The position numbers were made by a program, and so were the translations under genes. The notes below the pieces were generated by a model. The model worked only from the letters and a program-made list of their open reading frames with translations, did not search any database and had not been told where the DNA came from. 45,925 nucleotides of DNA from positions 1-45,925 of the forward strand of contig NZ_JABAEB010000021.1 of assembly GCF_012584455.1 (NCBI RefSeq), in the 5' to 3' direction. Source of the stretch: Shewanella oncorhynchi (GTDB lineage Bacteria; Pseudomonadota; Gammaproteobacteria; Enterobacterales; Shewanellaceae). Shown piece after piece: positions 32,949-40,818 of the stretch. Within the stretch, counting starts at the first letter, position 1, and each line of letters opens with the position of its first letter.

Positions 32949-35900
32949 TTATGCCTGATCCAACTCGATATTAATACCGAGTGAACGGATCTCCTTCAGT
33001 AACACGTTGAAGGACTCTGGCATGCCAGGTTGCATCTGATGGTTACCGTCGACGATGTTCTTATACATCTGAGTACGACCGTTAACGTCATCCGATTTAA
33101 CAGTGAGCATTTCTTGAAGCGTATAAGCGGCACCGTATGCTTCTAGTGCCCACACTTCCATCTCACCGAAACGCTGACCACCGAACTGAGCTTTACCGCC
33201 CAGTGGTTGTTGAGTCACTAAGCTGTACGAACCGGTAGAACGGGCGTGCATCTTGTCATCAACTAAGTGGTTCAGTTTGAGCATGTACATGTAACCTACC
33301 GTTACTTGACGCTCAAATTCGTTACCGGTACGACCATCAAACAACTTCAACTGACCAGAGGTTGGCAAACCTGCAAGTTCAAGCATCTGCTTGATCTCTT
33401 TCTCTTTAGCACCGTCGAATGCAGGAGTTGCAATCGGGATACCGCCTTTCAGGTTAGTCGCAAGACGTAATACTTCATCATCAGTGAATGAATCGATATC
33501 GACGCGCTGCTGCACTTCGTCACCTAATTCATAAACTTGCTTGATGTAACCACGAACTTCAGCCAGCTCACGCTGTTCTTCAAGCATCGCAGTGATCTTG
33601 TTACCAATACCTTTGGCAGCGGCGCCCATATGGACTTCAAGTACCTGACCAATGTTCATACGTGATGGAACACCTAGCGGGTTCAATACGATGTCTACTG
33701 GGTTACCTTTTTCGTCATATGGCATGTCTTCGATTGGGCAAATCTTAGAGATAACACCCTTGTTACCGTGACGACCCGCCATCTTGTCACCAGGTTGGAT
33801 AGTACGCTTAACCGCTAAGTAAACCTTAACGATCTTGAGTACGCCTGGCGCCAAGTCATCACCTTGGGTGATCTTGCGACGTTTGATTTCAAACTTCTTA
33901 TCGAAGTCAGCTTTCAGCTCTTCATGCTGTTCAGCTAATTGCTCAAGTTCAGTTTGTTTTGCTTCATCGTCAATGACTTGAACCAATACATCTTTACGTG
34001 GCAACGCAGCAATTTGCGCTTCAGTGAAACCAGCACCAATTAACAGGTTACGTGCACGGCTCAATACACCTTCTTCAAGGATCTTGAACTCTTCGCCTAA
34101 GTCTTTACGAGCTTGGGCAATATGCATCTCTTCGATTTCAACTGCACGCTTGTCTTTTTCAACGCCGTCACGGGTAAATACCTGCACGTCGATGATAGTG
34201 CCCTTAACAGAGTTAGGAACACGCAGTGAACTGTCTTTAACATCAGACGCTTTCTCACCGAAGATAGCACGGAGTAACTTCTCTTCTGGCGTTAGCTGTG
34301 TTTCGCCTTTTGGCGTCACTTTACCAACCAGAATATCGCCGCCCTTCACTTCTGCACCAATGTAAACGATACCTGACTCGTCGAGTTTCGACAGAGCAGA
34401 TTCACCTACGTTTGGAATATCAGCCGTGATTTCTTCGCTACCCAGTTTGGTATCACGAGCAATACAAGACAGCTCCTGAATGTGGATAGTGGTGAAACGG
34501 TCTTCTTGCGCTACGCGCTCAGAAATTAAGATCGAGTCTTCGAAGTTGTAACCGTTCCAAGGCATGAATGCGATACGCATGTTCTGGCCAAGGGCTAAGT
34601 CACCTAAGTCAGTAGACGGACCGTCTGCTAACACGTCACCACGAACGACTGGCTCACCAACAGCACAACAAGGGCGTTGGTTGATACAAGTGTTTTGGTT
34701 AGAACGGGTGTATTTAGTCAGGTTATAAATGTCGATACCGGCTTCGCCTGGACGCAGCTCATCTTCATTTACTTTAACAACGATGCGGCTCGCATCAACG
34801 TAGTCTACAAAACCACCACGTTTAGCAACAACCACAACACCAGAGTCAACAGCCAAAGTACGCTCAATACCAGTACCTACTAGCGGCTTTTCAGAGCGCA
34901 GTGTGGGTACGGCTTGACGTTGCATGTTCGCACCCATCAAGGCACGGTTAGCATCGTCGTGTTCTAAGAACGGGATCAGCGACGCAGCAACAGAAATAAT
35001 CTGTTGTGGCGAAACGTCCATATACTGGATGTCAGCAGCGCGCATAAAGGTCGATTCACCTTTATGACGACAAGCAATTTGCTCTTCTGCCATACGACCG
35101 CTAGCGTCAACTTCGATGTTCGCCTGTGCAATCACATAACGACCTTCTTCGATTGCTGACAAATATTCCACTTCGTCAGTAATCACGCCGTCGATAACCT
35201 TGCGGTATGGCGTTTCTAGGAAGCCGTAAGAGTTAGTACGGGCAAAACTTGCTAATGAGTTGATTAGACCAATGTTTGGACCTTCAGGGGTCTCAATTGG
35301 ACATAAACGACCATAATGCGTTGGATGTACGTCGCGGACTTCGAAGCCTGCACGTTCACGAGTCAAACCACCAGGGCCAAGAGCAGAAATACGACGCTTA
35401 TGCGTTACTTCTGACAGCGGGTTGTTTTGGTCCATGAATTGTGACAGCTGAGAAGAACCGAAGAACTCTTTCACTGCAGCAGAAATTGGCTTAGCGTTGA
35501 TCAAGTCTTGTGGCATCAGCTCGTTCAGATCGCCTAAAGACAGACGTTCCCGCACGGCGCGCTCAACACGGACTAAACCTACGCGGAATTGGTTTTCAGC
35601 CATTTCACCGACGCTACGAATACGACGGTTGCCCAAGTGATCGATATCATCGACTTCGTCGAAACCGTTACGGATATGAATGATGTTCTTCATTACCGCG
35701 ACGATGTCTTCTTTAGACAATACACCGCTACCTTCGTCATCAGGAATGCTGAGACGACGGTTGAACTTCATACGACCTACTTTAGACAGGTCATAACGCT
35801 CTTCACTGAAGAACAAGTTCTGGAATAGTGCTTCGGCAGCATCTTTGGTTGGTGGCTCGCCAGGACGCATCATACGATAGATCTCAACCAGCGCTTCTAA

Positions 35901-36980
35901 GCGGTTAGTGGTTGAATCGATACGCAGCGTATCTGAAATATAAGCACCATGATCTAACTCGTTGATATACAACGTGCTGATGTCTTTAATACCGGCCAAT
36001 GATAGTTTAGCCAGATCTTCTAAGCTAATTTCACTGTTGGCAGAGACTAAAACTTCACCCGTGTCCGGATCGATATAATCTTGAGCAGCATATTTGCCCA
36101 CGATATATTCAACTGGCACTTCAAGCTCAGTGGTATTGGTCTTTTCTAACTGACGAATGTGACGCGCAGTAATACGACGTCCCGCTTCAACCAGTACAGA
36201 GCCTTCAGCATCCTTGATGTCATAGCTGGCAGTTTCGCCACGCAGACGTTCAGGCACCAAAGACATGACCAGAGTATCTTTCTTGATCTTGAACTCAACG
36301 CGTTCGAAGAACAGATCGAGGATCTCTTGAGTAGAATATTCTAATGCACGTAACATGATGGTCGCAGGCAGTTTGCGGCGACGGTCAATACGCACAAATA
36401 GTGCATCTTTAGGATCGAATTCAAAGTCAAGCCATGAACCACGGTAAGGAATAATACGTGCGTTATACAGCACCTTACCTGATGAGTGGGTTTTACCACG
36501 GTCATGATCAAAGAACACGCCTGGAGAACGGTGTAATTGAGATACGATTACACGCTCAGTACCGTTGATAACAAAAGTACCGTTATCCGTCATCAATGGG
36601 ATATCACCCATGTAGACTTCTTGTTCTTTAATATCTTTTACTGTGCCCGCCGCTGCTTCACGGTCATACAACACCATGCGTAATTTAACGCGTAGTGGAG
36701 CTGAATACGTAACACCACGGATCTGACACTCTTTCACATCAAAAACAGGCTCGCCAAGCTTATAGCTGACGTATTGCAGTTCTGAGTTACCAGAAAAGCT
36801 CTTGATGGGAAAAACGCTACGGAAGGCGGCTTCTAAACCGCGCTCACCGGTAGGATCTTGATCGGTGAACTTCTTAAAAGAGTCTAGCTGGATAGACAAT
36901 AAATAAGGGATATCCAAAACTTTTGGACGCTTACCAAAGTCTTTGCGAATACGCTTCTTTTCAGAATAGGAGTAAACCAT
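32949..36980 (-). CDS. rpoB: RNA polymerase beta subunit
   Basis: A 1343-residue protein (E. coli 1342), starting MVYSYSEKKRIRKDFGKRP. GAGGAA precedes the ATG at 36980; the frame extends ten codons further. The rifampicin region reads FFGSSQLSQFMDQNNPLSEV followed by THKRRISALGPGG, i.e. wild type at the usual resistance positions. The C-terminal switch/clamp segment is intact (GGKAQFGGQRFGEMEVWALE). In E. coli its expression is reduced by the attenuator after rplL; a similar hairpin is present at 37153-37184. Confidence 0.99.
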   Translation of the reverse strand: MVYSYSEKKRIRKDFGKRPKVLDIPYLLSIQLDSFKKFTDQDPTGERGLEAAFRSVFPIKSFSGNSELQYVSYKLGEPVFDVKECQIRGVTYSAPLRVKLRMVLYDREAAAGTVKDIKEQEVYMGDIPLMTDNGTFVINGTERVIVSQLHRSPGVFFDHDRGKTHSSGKVLYNARIIPYRGSWLDFEFDPKDALFVRIDRRRKLPATIMLRALEYSTQEILDLFFERVEFKIKKDTLVMSLVPERLRGETASYDIKDAEGSVLVEAGRRITARHIRQLEKTNTTELEVPVEYIVGKYAAQDYIDPDTGEVLVSANSEISLEDLAKLSLAGIKDISTLYINELDHGAYISDTLRIDSTTNRLEALVEIYRMMRPGEPPTKDAAEALFQNLFFSEERYDLSKVGRMKFNRRLSIPDDEGSGVLSKEDIVAVMKNIIHIRNGFDEVDDIDHLGNRRIRSVGEMAENQFRVGLVRVERAVRERLSLGDLNELMPQDLINAKPISAAVKEFFGSSQLSQFMDQNNPLSEVTHKRRISALGPGGLTRERAGFEVRDVHPTHYGRLCPIETPEGPNIGLINSLASFARTNSYGFLETPYRKVIDGVITDEVEYLSAIEEGRYVIAQANIEVDASGRMAEEQIACRHKGESTFMRAADIQYMDVSPQQIISVAASLIPFLEHDDANRALMGANMQRQAVPTLRSEKPLVGTGIERTLAVDSGVVVVAKRGGFVDYVDASRIVVKVNEDELRPGEAGIDIYNLTKYTRSNQNTCINQRPCCAVGEPVVRGDVLADGPSTDLGDLALGQNMRIAFMPWNGYNFEDSILISERVAQEDRFTTIHIQELSCIARDTKLGSEEITADIPNVGESALSKLDESGIVYIGAEVKGGDILVGKVTPKGETQLTPEEKLLRAIFGEKASDVKDSSLRVPNSVKGTIIDVQVFTRDGVEKDKRAVEIEEMHIAQARKDLGEEFKILEEGVLSRARNLLIGAGFTEAQIAALPRKDVLVQVIDDEAKQTELEQLAEQHEELKADFDKKFEIKRRKITQGDDLAPGVLKIVKVYLAVKRTIQPGDKMAGRHGNKGVISKICPIEDMPYDEKGNPVDIVLNPLGVPSRMNIGQVLEVHMGAAAKGIGNKITAMLEEQRELAEVRGYIKQVYELGDEVQQRVDIDSFTDDEVLRLATNLKGGIPIATPAFDGAKEKEIKQMLELAGLPTSGQLKLFDGRTGNEFERQVTVGYMYMLKLNHLVDDKMHARSTGSYSLVTQQPLGGKAQFGGQRFGEMEVWALEAYGAAYTLQEMLTVKSDDVNGRTQMYKNIVDGNHQMQPGMPESFNVLLKEIRSLGINIELDQA

Positions 36981-37152
36981 GGGTTTCCTCTGCTTACGAG
37001 ATGTGACCAAGACTGAATAAATAACTTAAGTTATTAAAATTCAGCACGTTTGCCCATCACCGTTGATGGCAAGAACCTAACCAGTAATCTCTGCTAGGGA
37101 CTGCAAAATTTGGCGACAAACGGTGAAAAAAAATCGCCAGCGCATATAGCGC

Positions 37153-37205
37153 AAAAAAGGCCGACGGTTAAAAAACCGCCAGCCTCCACCCAAGTGGCTT
37201 GGGTG
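37153..37205 (-). terminator. rplL-rpoB attenuator (two hairpins)
   Basis: Right after rplL the minus-strand RNA forms an 8-bp hairpin, CACCCAAG/CTTGGGTG (37187-37205, loop 3). Next comes an 11-bp hairpin with two wobble pairs (37159-37169 with 37174-37184, loop of four), followed by six T residues (37153-37158). The second has all features of an intrinsic terminator but lies inside an operon, as the partial terminator between rplL and rpoB does in E. coli. It would make more L7/L12 than polymerase mRNA. Confidence 0.82.
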
Positions 37206-37223
37206 AGCAAGCTAAATAATAGC

Positions 37224-37589
37224 TTACTTAATTTCTACAGAAGCACCAGCTTCAGTAAGTTCTTTCTTCAGAGCTTCAGCTTCTTCTTTAGAAACGCCTT
37301 CTTTAACTGCTACTGGAGCAGCTTCAGACATAGCTTTAGCTTCTTTCAGGCCTAAACCAGTTGCACCACGGATGGCTTTAATAACTGCAACTTTGTTGTC
37401 GCCGTGAGCAGTCAGAACTACGTTGAATTCTGTTTGTTCTTCAACAACAACTGCTTCTGCACCGCCAGAAACAACAGCAGCAGCAGCAGAAACGCCGAAC
37501 TTCTCTTCCATAGCTTCGATCAGTTCAACAACTTCCATTACAGACATAGCTGCAAAGGCTTCTAAGATTTGGTCTTTAGTGATAGACAT
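37224..37589 (-). CDS. rplL: 50S ribosomal protein L7/L12
   Basis: A 121-residue protein, as in E. coli. It has an N-terminal dimerisation helix (MSITKDQILEAFAAMSVMEV), an alanine-rich hinge (AAAAVVSGGAEA) and the C-terminal factor-binding domain (KVAVIKAIRGATGLGLKEAK). Several copies form the ribosomal stalk on L10 and stimulate EF-Tu and EF-G. It lies 54 bases after rplJ, and an attenuator follows it. Confidence 0.99.
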   Translation of the reverse strand: MSITKDQILEAFAAMSVMEVVELIEAMEEKFGVSAAAAVVSGGAEAVVVEEQTEFNVVLTAHGDNKVAVIKAIRGATGLGLKEAKAMSEAAPVAVKEGVSKEEAEALKKELTEAGASVEIK

Positions 37590-37643
37590 AACAAATGTTT
37601 CCTATTGTTCTGAATTCAATTTTATTAAGCAGCCAGCTTGAAA

Positions 37644-38144
37644 TTAAGCGGCTTCTTGTTTTTGATCGCGCAGGGCGGCCAGTGTACGAACGAACTTGCC
37701 AGCAGATGCTTCTTTCATAGTCATCATTAACTGAGCTAGTGCTTCTTCGTATGTTGGCAGTTTCGCCAAACGATCAATTTCAGCTGCAGGGATGAAATTC
37801 CCTTCAAAGGCTGCGCCTTTAACTTCGAAGTTAGCTTGTTCTTTAGCAAAGTCTTTTAACAGACGTGCTGCAGCACCTGGGTGCTCTAAAGAAAAAGCAA
37901 TCAAAGTTGGGCCAGTGAACGTTTCTGCTAGGCACTCAAAAGCAGTACCTTCAACAGCACGACGAGCTAGCGTGTTACGTACTACACGTACATATACACC
38001 AGCTTCGCGAGCTTTTTTACGCAGACCGGTCATAGCACCTACAGTCACACCGCGAGAATCAGCGGCAACTGCAGATAGCGCACCTTTGGCAGCTTCGTTG
38101 ACTTCAGCAACAATCGCTTTTTTGTCTTCGAGTCTTAATGCCAT
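37644..38144 (-). CDS. rplJ: 50S ribosomal protein L10
   Basis: A 166-residue protein (E. coli 165), starting MALRLEDKKAIVAEVNEAAK, with the C-terminal helix that binds L7/L12 dimers. It anchors the stalk to 23S rRNA. The L10-L7/L12 complex represses translation of this operon by binding the leader, which is conserved here (38145-38377). CAGGAG lies before the ATG. Confidence 0.99.
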   Translation of the reverse strand: MALRLEDKKAIVAEVNEAAKGALSAVAADSRGVTVGAMTGLRKKAREAGVYVRVVRNTLARRAVEGTAFECLAETFTGPTLIAFSLEHPGAAARLLKDFAKEQANFEVKGAAFEGNFIPAAEIDRLAKLPTYEEALAQLMMTMKEASAGKFVRTLAALRDQKQEAA

Positions 38145-38377
38145 TGGCTTTACTCCTGGATTCTACCTAGGGTATTCCCTAGTATTTACCATACTAAATA
38201 CTTATGTATTTAGTGACTTACGGTGCAGATTATCCAGTAAAAAATTTTAGCTGGGGCCTGACACCGTCTACGCAGGAAATTAAGTTATTTTTACAAAAAA
38301 CACCTGCGGTCTTGGACGGAAACCTGAGTTAAACTCCGCCTAAACGGAAGATAAAACAGGCTTCAACCCACAAAGTG
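38145..38377 (-). promoter_or_regulatory. rplJ leader (L10 autoregulatory RNA)
   Basis: The leader of about 230 bases keeps the core of the E. coli L10 leader: CCGCAGGTGTTTTT, then CCTGCGTAGACGGTG, then CACCGTAA. Two long-range helices form: 38271-38276 with 38303-38308 (CGCAGG/CCTGCG), and 38220-38225 with 38262-38267 (ACGGTG/CACCGT). Two more tight hairpins lie nearer the start: ACTAAATAC/GTATTTAGT (38193-38214) and CTAGGG/CCCTAG (38167-38182). L10-L12 binding and translational repression are known for this family. Confidence 0.85.
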
Positions 38378-38378
38378 C

Positions 38379-38411
38379 GCGCATTATAGACTAATGCACC
38401 CGCTTTGTAAA
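38379..38411 (-). promoter_or_regulatory. rplJ promoter
   Basis: On the minus strand TTTACA (-35, 38406-38411) and a consensus TATAAT (-10, 38383-38388) are 17 bases apart, followed by GCGCGC. The -35 box abuts the rplA stop at 38413. This corresponds to the E. coli L10 promoter and should supply rplJ-rplL-rpoB-rpoC in addition to readthrough from rplK. Confidence 0.88.
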
Positions 38412-38412
38412 A

Positions 38413-39114
38413 TTATAGAGTTGTTTCAAGCGTAGCTTGATCAACTGCAACACCTGCACCCATAGTGGTAGAGATGCTGATCTTTTTCACGAAAATGCCT
38501 TTAGCAACTGCAGGCTTAGCCTTTTTCAGTGCTGACACTAACGCTTCCAAGTTTTCTTTCAATTGAACTGGTGTGAAATCCACTTTACCGATAGTAGTGT
38601 GGATAATACCGTTCTTGTCGTTACGGTAACGAACTTGACCCGCTTTGGCGTTCTTAACAGCTTCAGCAACGTTTGGCGTTACTGTACCTGTTTTAGGGTT
38701 AGGCATTAAACCACGTGGGCCTAAGATTTGACCTAACATACCAACAACGCGCATTGCATCTGGAGATGCGATAACTACGTCAAAGTTCATTTCACCGGCT
38801 TTGATTTTCTCAGCCAGATCATCCATACCAACTAGCTCAGCGCCAGCAGCTTTAGCAGCTTCAGCATTTGCACCTTGTGTAAATACTGCAACGCGAACGT
38901 CACGACCAGTACCGTGTGGCAACACTGTTGCACCACGAACGTTTTGGTCAGATTTACGTGGGTCAATACCCAAGTTAACTGCTACGTCTACACTTTCAAC
39001 GAATTTTGCAGTTGCTAATTCTTTTAACAGAGCAACAGCTTCGTTGATATCGTAGCTTTTAGTACCGTCAACTTTTTCGCGAATTACGCGCATGCGTTTA
39101 GTTAGCTTTGCCAT
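38413..39114 (-). CDS. rplA: 50S ribosomal protein L1
   Basis: A 233-residue protein (E. coli 234) with the L1 signature region KNAKAGQVRYRNDKNGIIHT and a two-domain layout. It forms the mobile stalk near the E site. In E. coli it represses rplK-rplA by binding the mRNA leader. It lies 4 bases after rplK. No terminator is seen before the rplJ promoter, so some readthrough is likely. Confidence 0.99.
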   Translation of the reverse strand: MAKLTKRMRVIREKVDGTKSYDINEAVALLKELATAKFVESVDVAVNLGIDPRKSDQNVRGATVLPHGTGRDVRVAVFTQGANAEAAKAAGAELVGMDDLAEKIKAGEMNFDVVIASPDAMRVVGMLGQILGPRGLMPNPKTGTVTPNVAEAVKNAKAGQVRYRNDKNGIIHTTIGKVDFTPVQLKENLEALVSALKKAKPAVAKGIFVKKISISTTMGAGVAVDQATLETTL

Positions 39115-39118
39115 TATA

Positions 39119-39547
39119 TTAATCCTCTACAACCAAACCCATTGAACGCGCAGTACCTTCGATTGAGCGAGTCATCGCTTCAATGTCAGCACCAGTCATA
39201 TCGGCAGCTTTCAGTTCAGCAATTTCTTGAACTTTAGCGCGAGCGATAGTACCCACTTTCTGAGTGTTTGGACGTGGAGAACCTGATTTCAGGCCTGCAG
39301 CAGTCTTCAGTAAGTAAGACGCTGGAGAAGTCTTAGTTTCAAAAGTGAATGAACGGTCACTGTAAACAGTGATCACGACTGGAATAGGCATGCCTTTTTC
39401 CATTTTTTCTGTACGGGCGTTAAACGCTTTACAGAATTCCATGATGTTCACACCTTTTTGACCCAAAGCTGGACCAACTGGTGGTGATGGGTTCGCAGAA
39501 CCGGATTTTACTTGTAGCTTAATATAAGCATCAATCTTCTTTGCCAT
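39119..39547 (-). CDS. rplK: 50S ribosomal protein L11
   Basis: A 142-residue protein, as in E. coli, starting MAKKIDAYIKLQVKSGSANP, with the proline-rich PSPPVGPALGQKGVNIMEFC segment of the thiostrepton/GTPase-centre domain. It is also required for RelA activation by uncharged tRNA. It is transcribed from the promoter inside the palindrome at 39612-39652. Confidence 0.99.
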   Translation of the reverse strand: MAKKIDAYIKLQVKSGSANPSPPVGPALGQKGVNIMEFCKAFNARTEKMEKGMPIPVVITVYSDRSFTFETKTSPASYLLKTAAGLKSGSPRPNTQKVGTIARAKVQEIAELKAADMTGADIEAMTRSIEGTARSMGLVVED

Positions 39548-39604
39548 CTGACATTTCCTCAGTTTGGGTTCAAACGCGCATCAGCGACATGCTGACATGC
39601 TCCC

Positions 39605-39652
39605 CCGAAAACAACGGGTGCGAATTATATAGAAATTCGCACCCGTTGCCAA
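39605..39652 (-). promoter_or_regulatory. rplK promoter embedded in a perfect palindrome / nusG terminator
   Basis: On the minus strand TTGGCA (-35, 39647-39652) and a consensus TATAAT (-10, 39624-39629) are 17 bases apart, followed by TCGCACCC. The same DNA is a perfect 15-bp inverted repeat, 39612-39626 with 39634-39648 (CAACGGGTGCGAATT/AATTCGCACCCGTTG), with a 7-base loop, followed by TTTTC. As RNA read from nusG it would be a terminator-like hairpin; as DNA it carries the promoter of the next unit. The -10 overlaps the loop and left arm. Confidence 0.82.
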
Positions 39653-39674
39653 ACGGATTTTGTAGTTTATTTAA

Positions 39675-40226
39675 TCAGCCTTTTTCAACTTGACTAAAGT
39701 CAAGTTCAACAGGCGTAGAACGACCAAAGATCATCACTGATACTTTCACGCGGCTCTTGTCATAATCCACTTCTTCAACGGTGCCGTTAAAGTCAGCAAA
39801 TGGACCATCACACACACGTACCACTTCACCAGGCTCAAATATAGTTCTATGAGTCGGTGACGCTGTCGTTTCTTGTAAGCGACGCAGAATTGCATCAGCT
39901 TCTTTATCTGAAATTGGGGCAGGACGATCAGACGTTCCGCCAATAAAGCCTAAAACACGCGGGATGCTTTTGACTAAATGCCAGCTGTCATCGTTCATTT
40001 CCATCTGGACTAACACATAGCCAGGGAAAAACTTACGTTCGCTCTTGCGACGCTGACCTGCACGCATTTCGATGACTTCTTCAGTCGGAACCAATACTTC
40101 ACCGAAGTATGCTTCCATGCCATGCATTTTAATATATTCAATCAGTGACTTACAAACTCGGCCTTCATAGCCTGAGAATGCCTGCACTACATACCATCTT
40201 TTTTTAGCTTCTTTAGCTTCAGTCAT
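39675..40226 (-). CDS. nusG: Transcription elongation/antitermination factor NusG
   Basis: A 183-residue protein (E. coli 181). The N-terminal NGN domain (KRWYVVQAFSGYEGRVCKSL, and RKFFPGYVLVQMEM) binds polymerase. A C-terminal KOW domain (FEPGEVVRVCDGPFADFNG) contacts Rho or S10. It lies 9 bases after secE. The terminator-like palindrome at 39612-39648 follows it. Confidence 0.99.
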   Translation of the reverse strand: MTEAKEAKKRWYVVQAFSGYEGRVCKSLIEYIKMHGMEAYFGEVLVPTEEVIEMRAGQRRKSERKFFPGYVLVQMEMNDDSWHLVKSIPRVLGFIGGTSDRPAPISDKEADAILRRLQETTASPTHRTIFEPGEVVRVCDGPFADFNGTVEEVDYDKSRVKVSVMIFGRSTPVELDFSQVEKG

Positions 40227-40235
40227 TCGAGGTGC

Positions 40236-40607
40236 CTATACGCCAGTGATAAAATTGACAATTCGCATTAACACAGCATCCATACCCCAAAGGATAAGAG
40301 CTAAGATACCTGTTGCAGCAAGGACAATAAAAGTGGTGTTTAGCGCTTCTTGACGCGTCGGCCATACAACCTTGCGCACTTCGATATGCGCTTCACGGGC
40401 AAAAGCTAACGCTTTTTTACCTTTTACAGTCTGAAGCGCAATAAAACCAGCAATAGCGAATGCAACGATAACACTAAGCGCACGTATGACGGCACTGGCT
40501 TCGCTATACATTTGATTGCCAATAACAGCAGCGGCTAGCAATACAATCACTAAACCCCACTTCACGATATCCAGAGAATTGTTCTGGTTTTCAGTATTTG
40601 TTGTCAT
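40236..40607 (-). CDS. secE: Protein translocase subunit SecE
   Basis: A 123-residue protein with three predicted membrane helices (about residues 17-31, 40-60 and 93-115), the long enteric form (E. coli 127). The essential amphipathic segment EVRKVVWPTRQEALNTT lies before the last helix. It clamps SecY in the translocon. It is first in the secE-nusG operon. Confidence 0.98.
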   Translation of the reverse strand: MTTNTENQNNSLDIVKWGLVIVLLAAAVIGNQMYSEASAVIRALSVIVAFAIAGFIALQTVKGKKALAFAREAHIEVRKVVWPTRQEALNTTFIVLAATGILALILWGMDAVLMRIVNFITGV

Positions 40608-40631
40608 CGGTTTTTCCGTTACTCAATACGG

Positions 40632-40771
40632 CCTGAGCTTAGAGCACATTAATTGACGGGCATAATCCCACATCACTCTGCATTTCCGAACACCCTTAGA
40701 AACGCAAAATAGCATAAGCTCAGGGTCAAAAATCGGCCATAGATTGTATTCTTATTCGACTTTGTAAGCAA
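40632..40771 (-). promoter_or_regulatory. Putative secE promoter and leader
   Basis: On the minus strand a weak TTGCTT (-35, 40766-40771) and TACAAT (-10, 40743-40748) are 17 bases apart. A leader of about 130 bases follows, holding a 10-bp inverted repeat, CCTGAGCTTA (40632-40641) with TAAGCTCAGG (40715-40724). These could pair in the mRNA. The -35 match is poor and other promoters cannot be excluded. Confidence 0.35.
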
Positions 40772-40818
40772 GGATGCGAATCCCATGCAAACCACAAAAC
40801 CTATGAAATAATCCACTT

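Noticed and set aside
35400..35480. Possible rifampicin-resistance change in rpoB
   Set aside because: The visible cluster reads as wild type at the common resistance positions; nothing unusual.
37110..37355. Plus-strand open frame of 81 codons over the rplL-rpoB attenuator
   Set aside because: It is composed of antisense hairpin and rplL sequence (repetitive serine/phenylalanine stretches); not a gene.
37792..38250. Plus-strand open frame of 152 codons across rplJ and its leader
   Set aside because: It overlaps the conserved L10 leader and rplJ on the opposite strand; no ribosome site.
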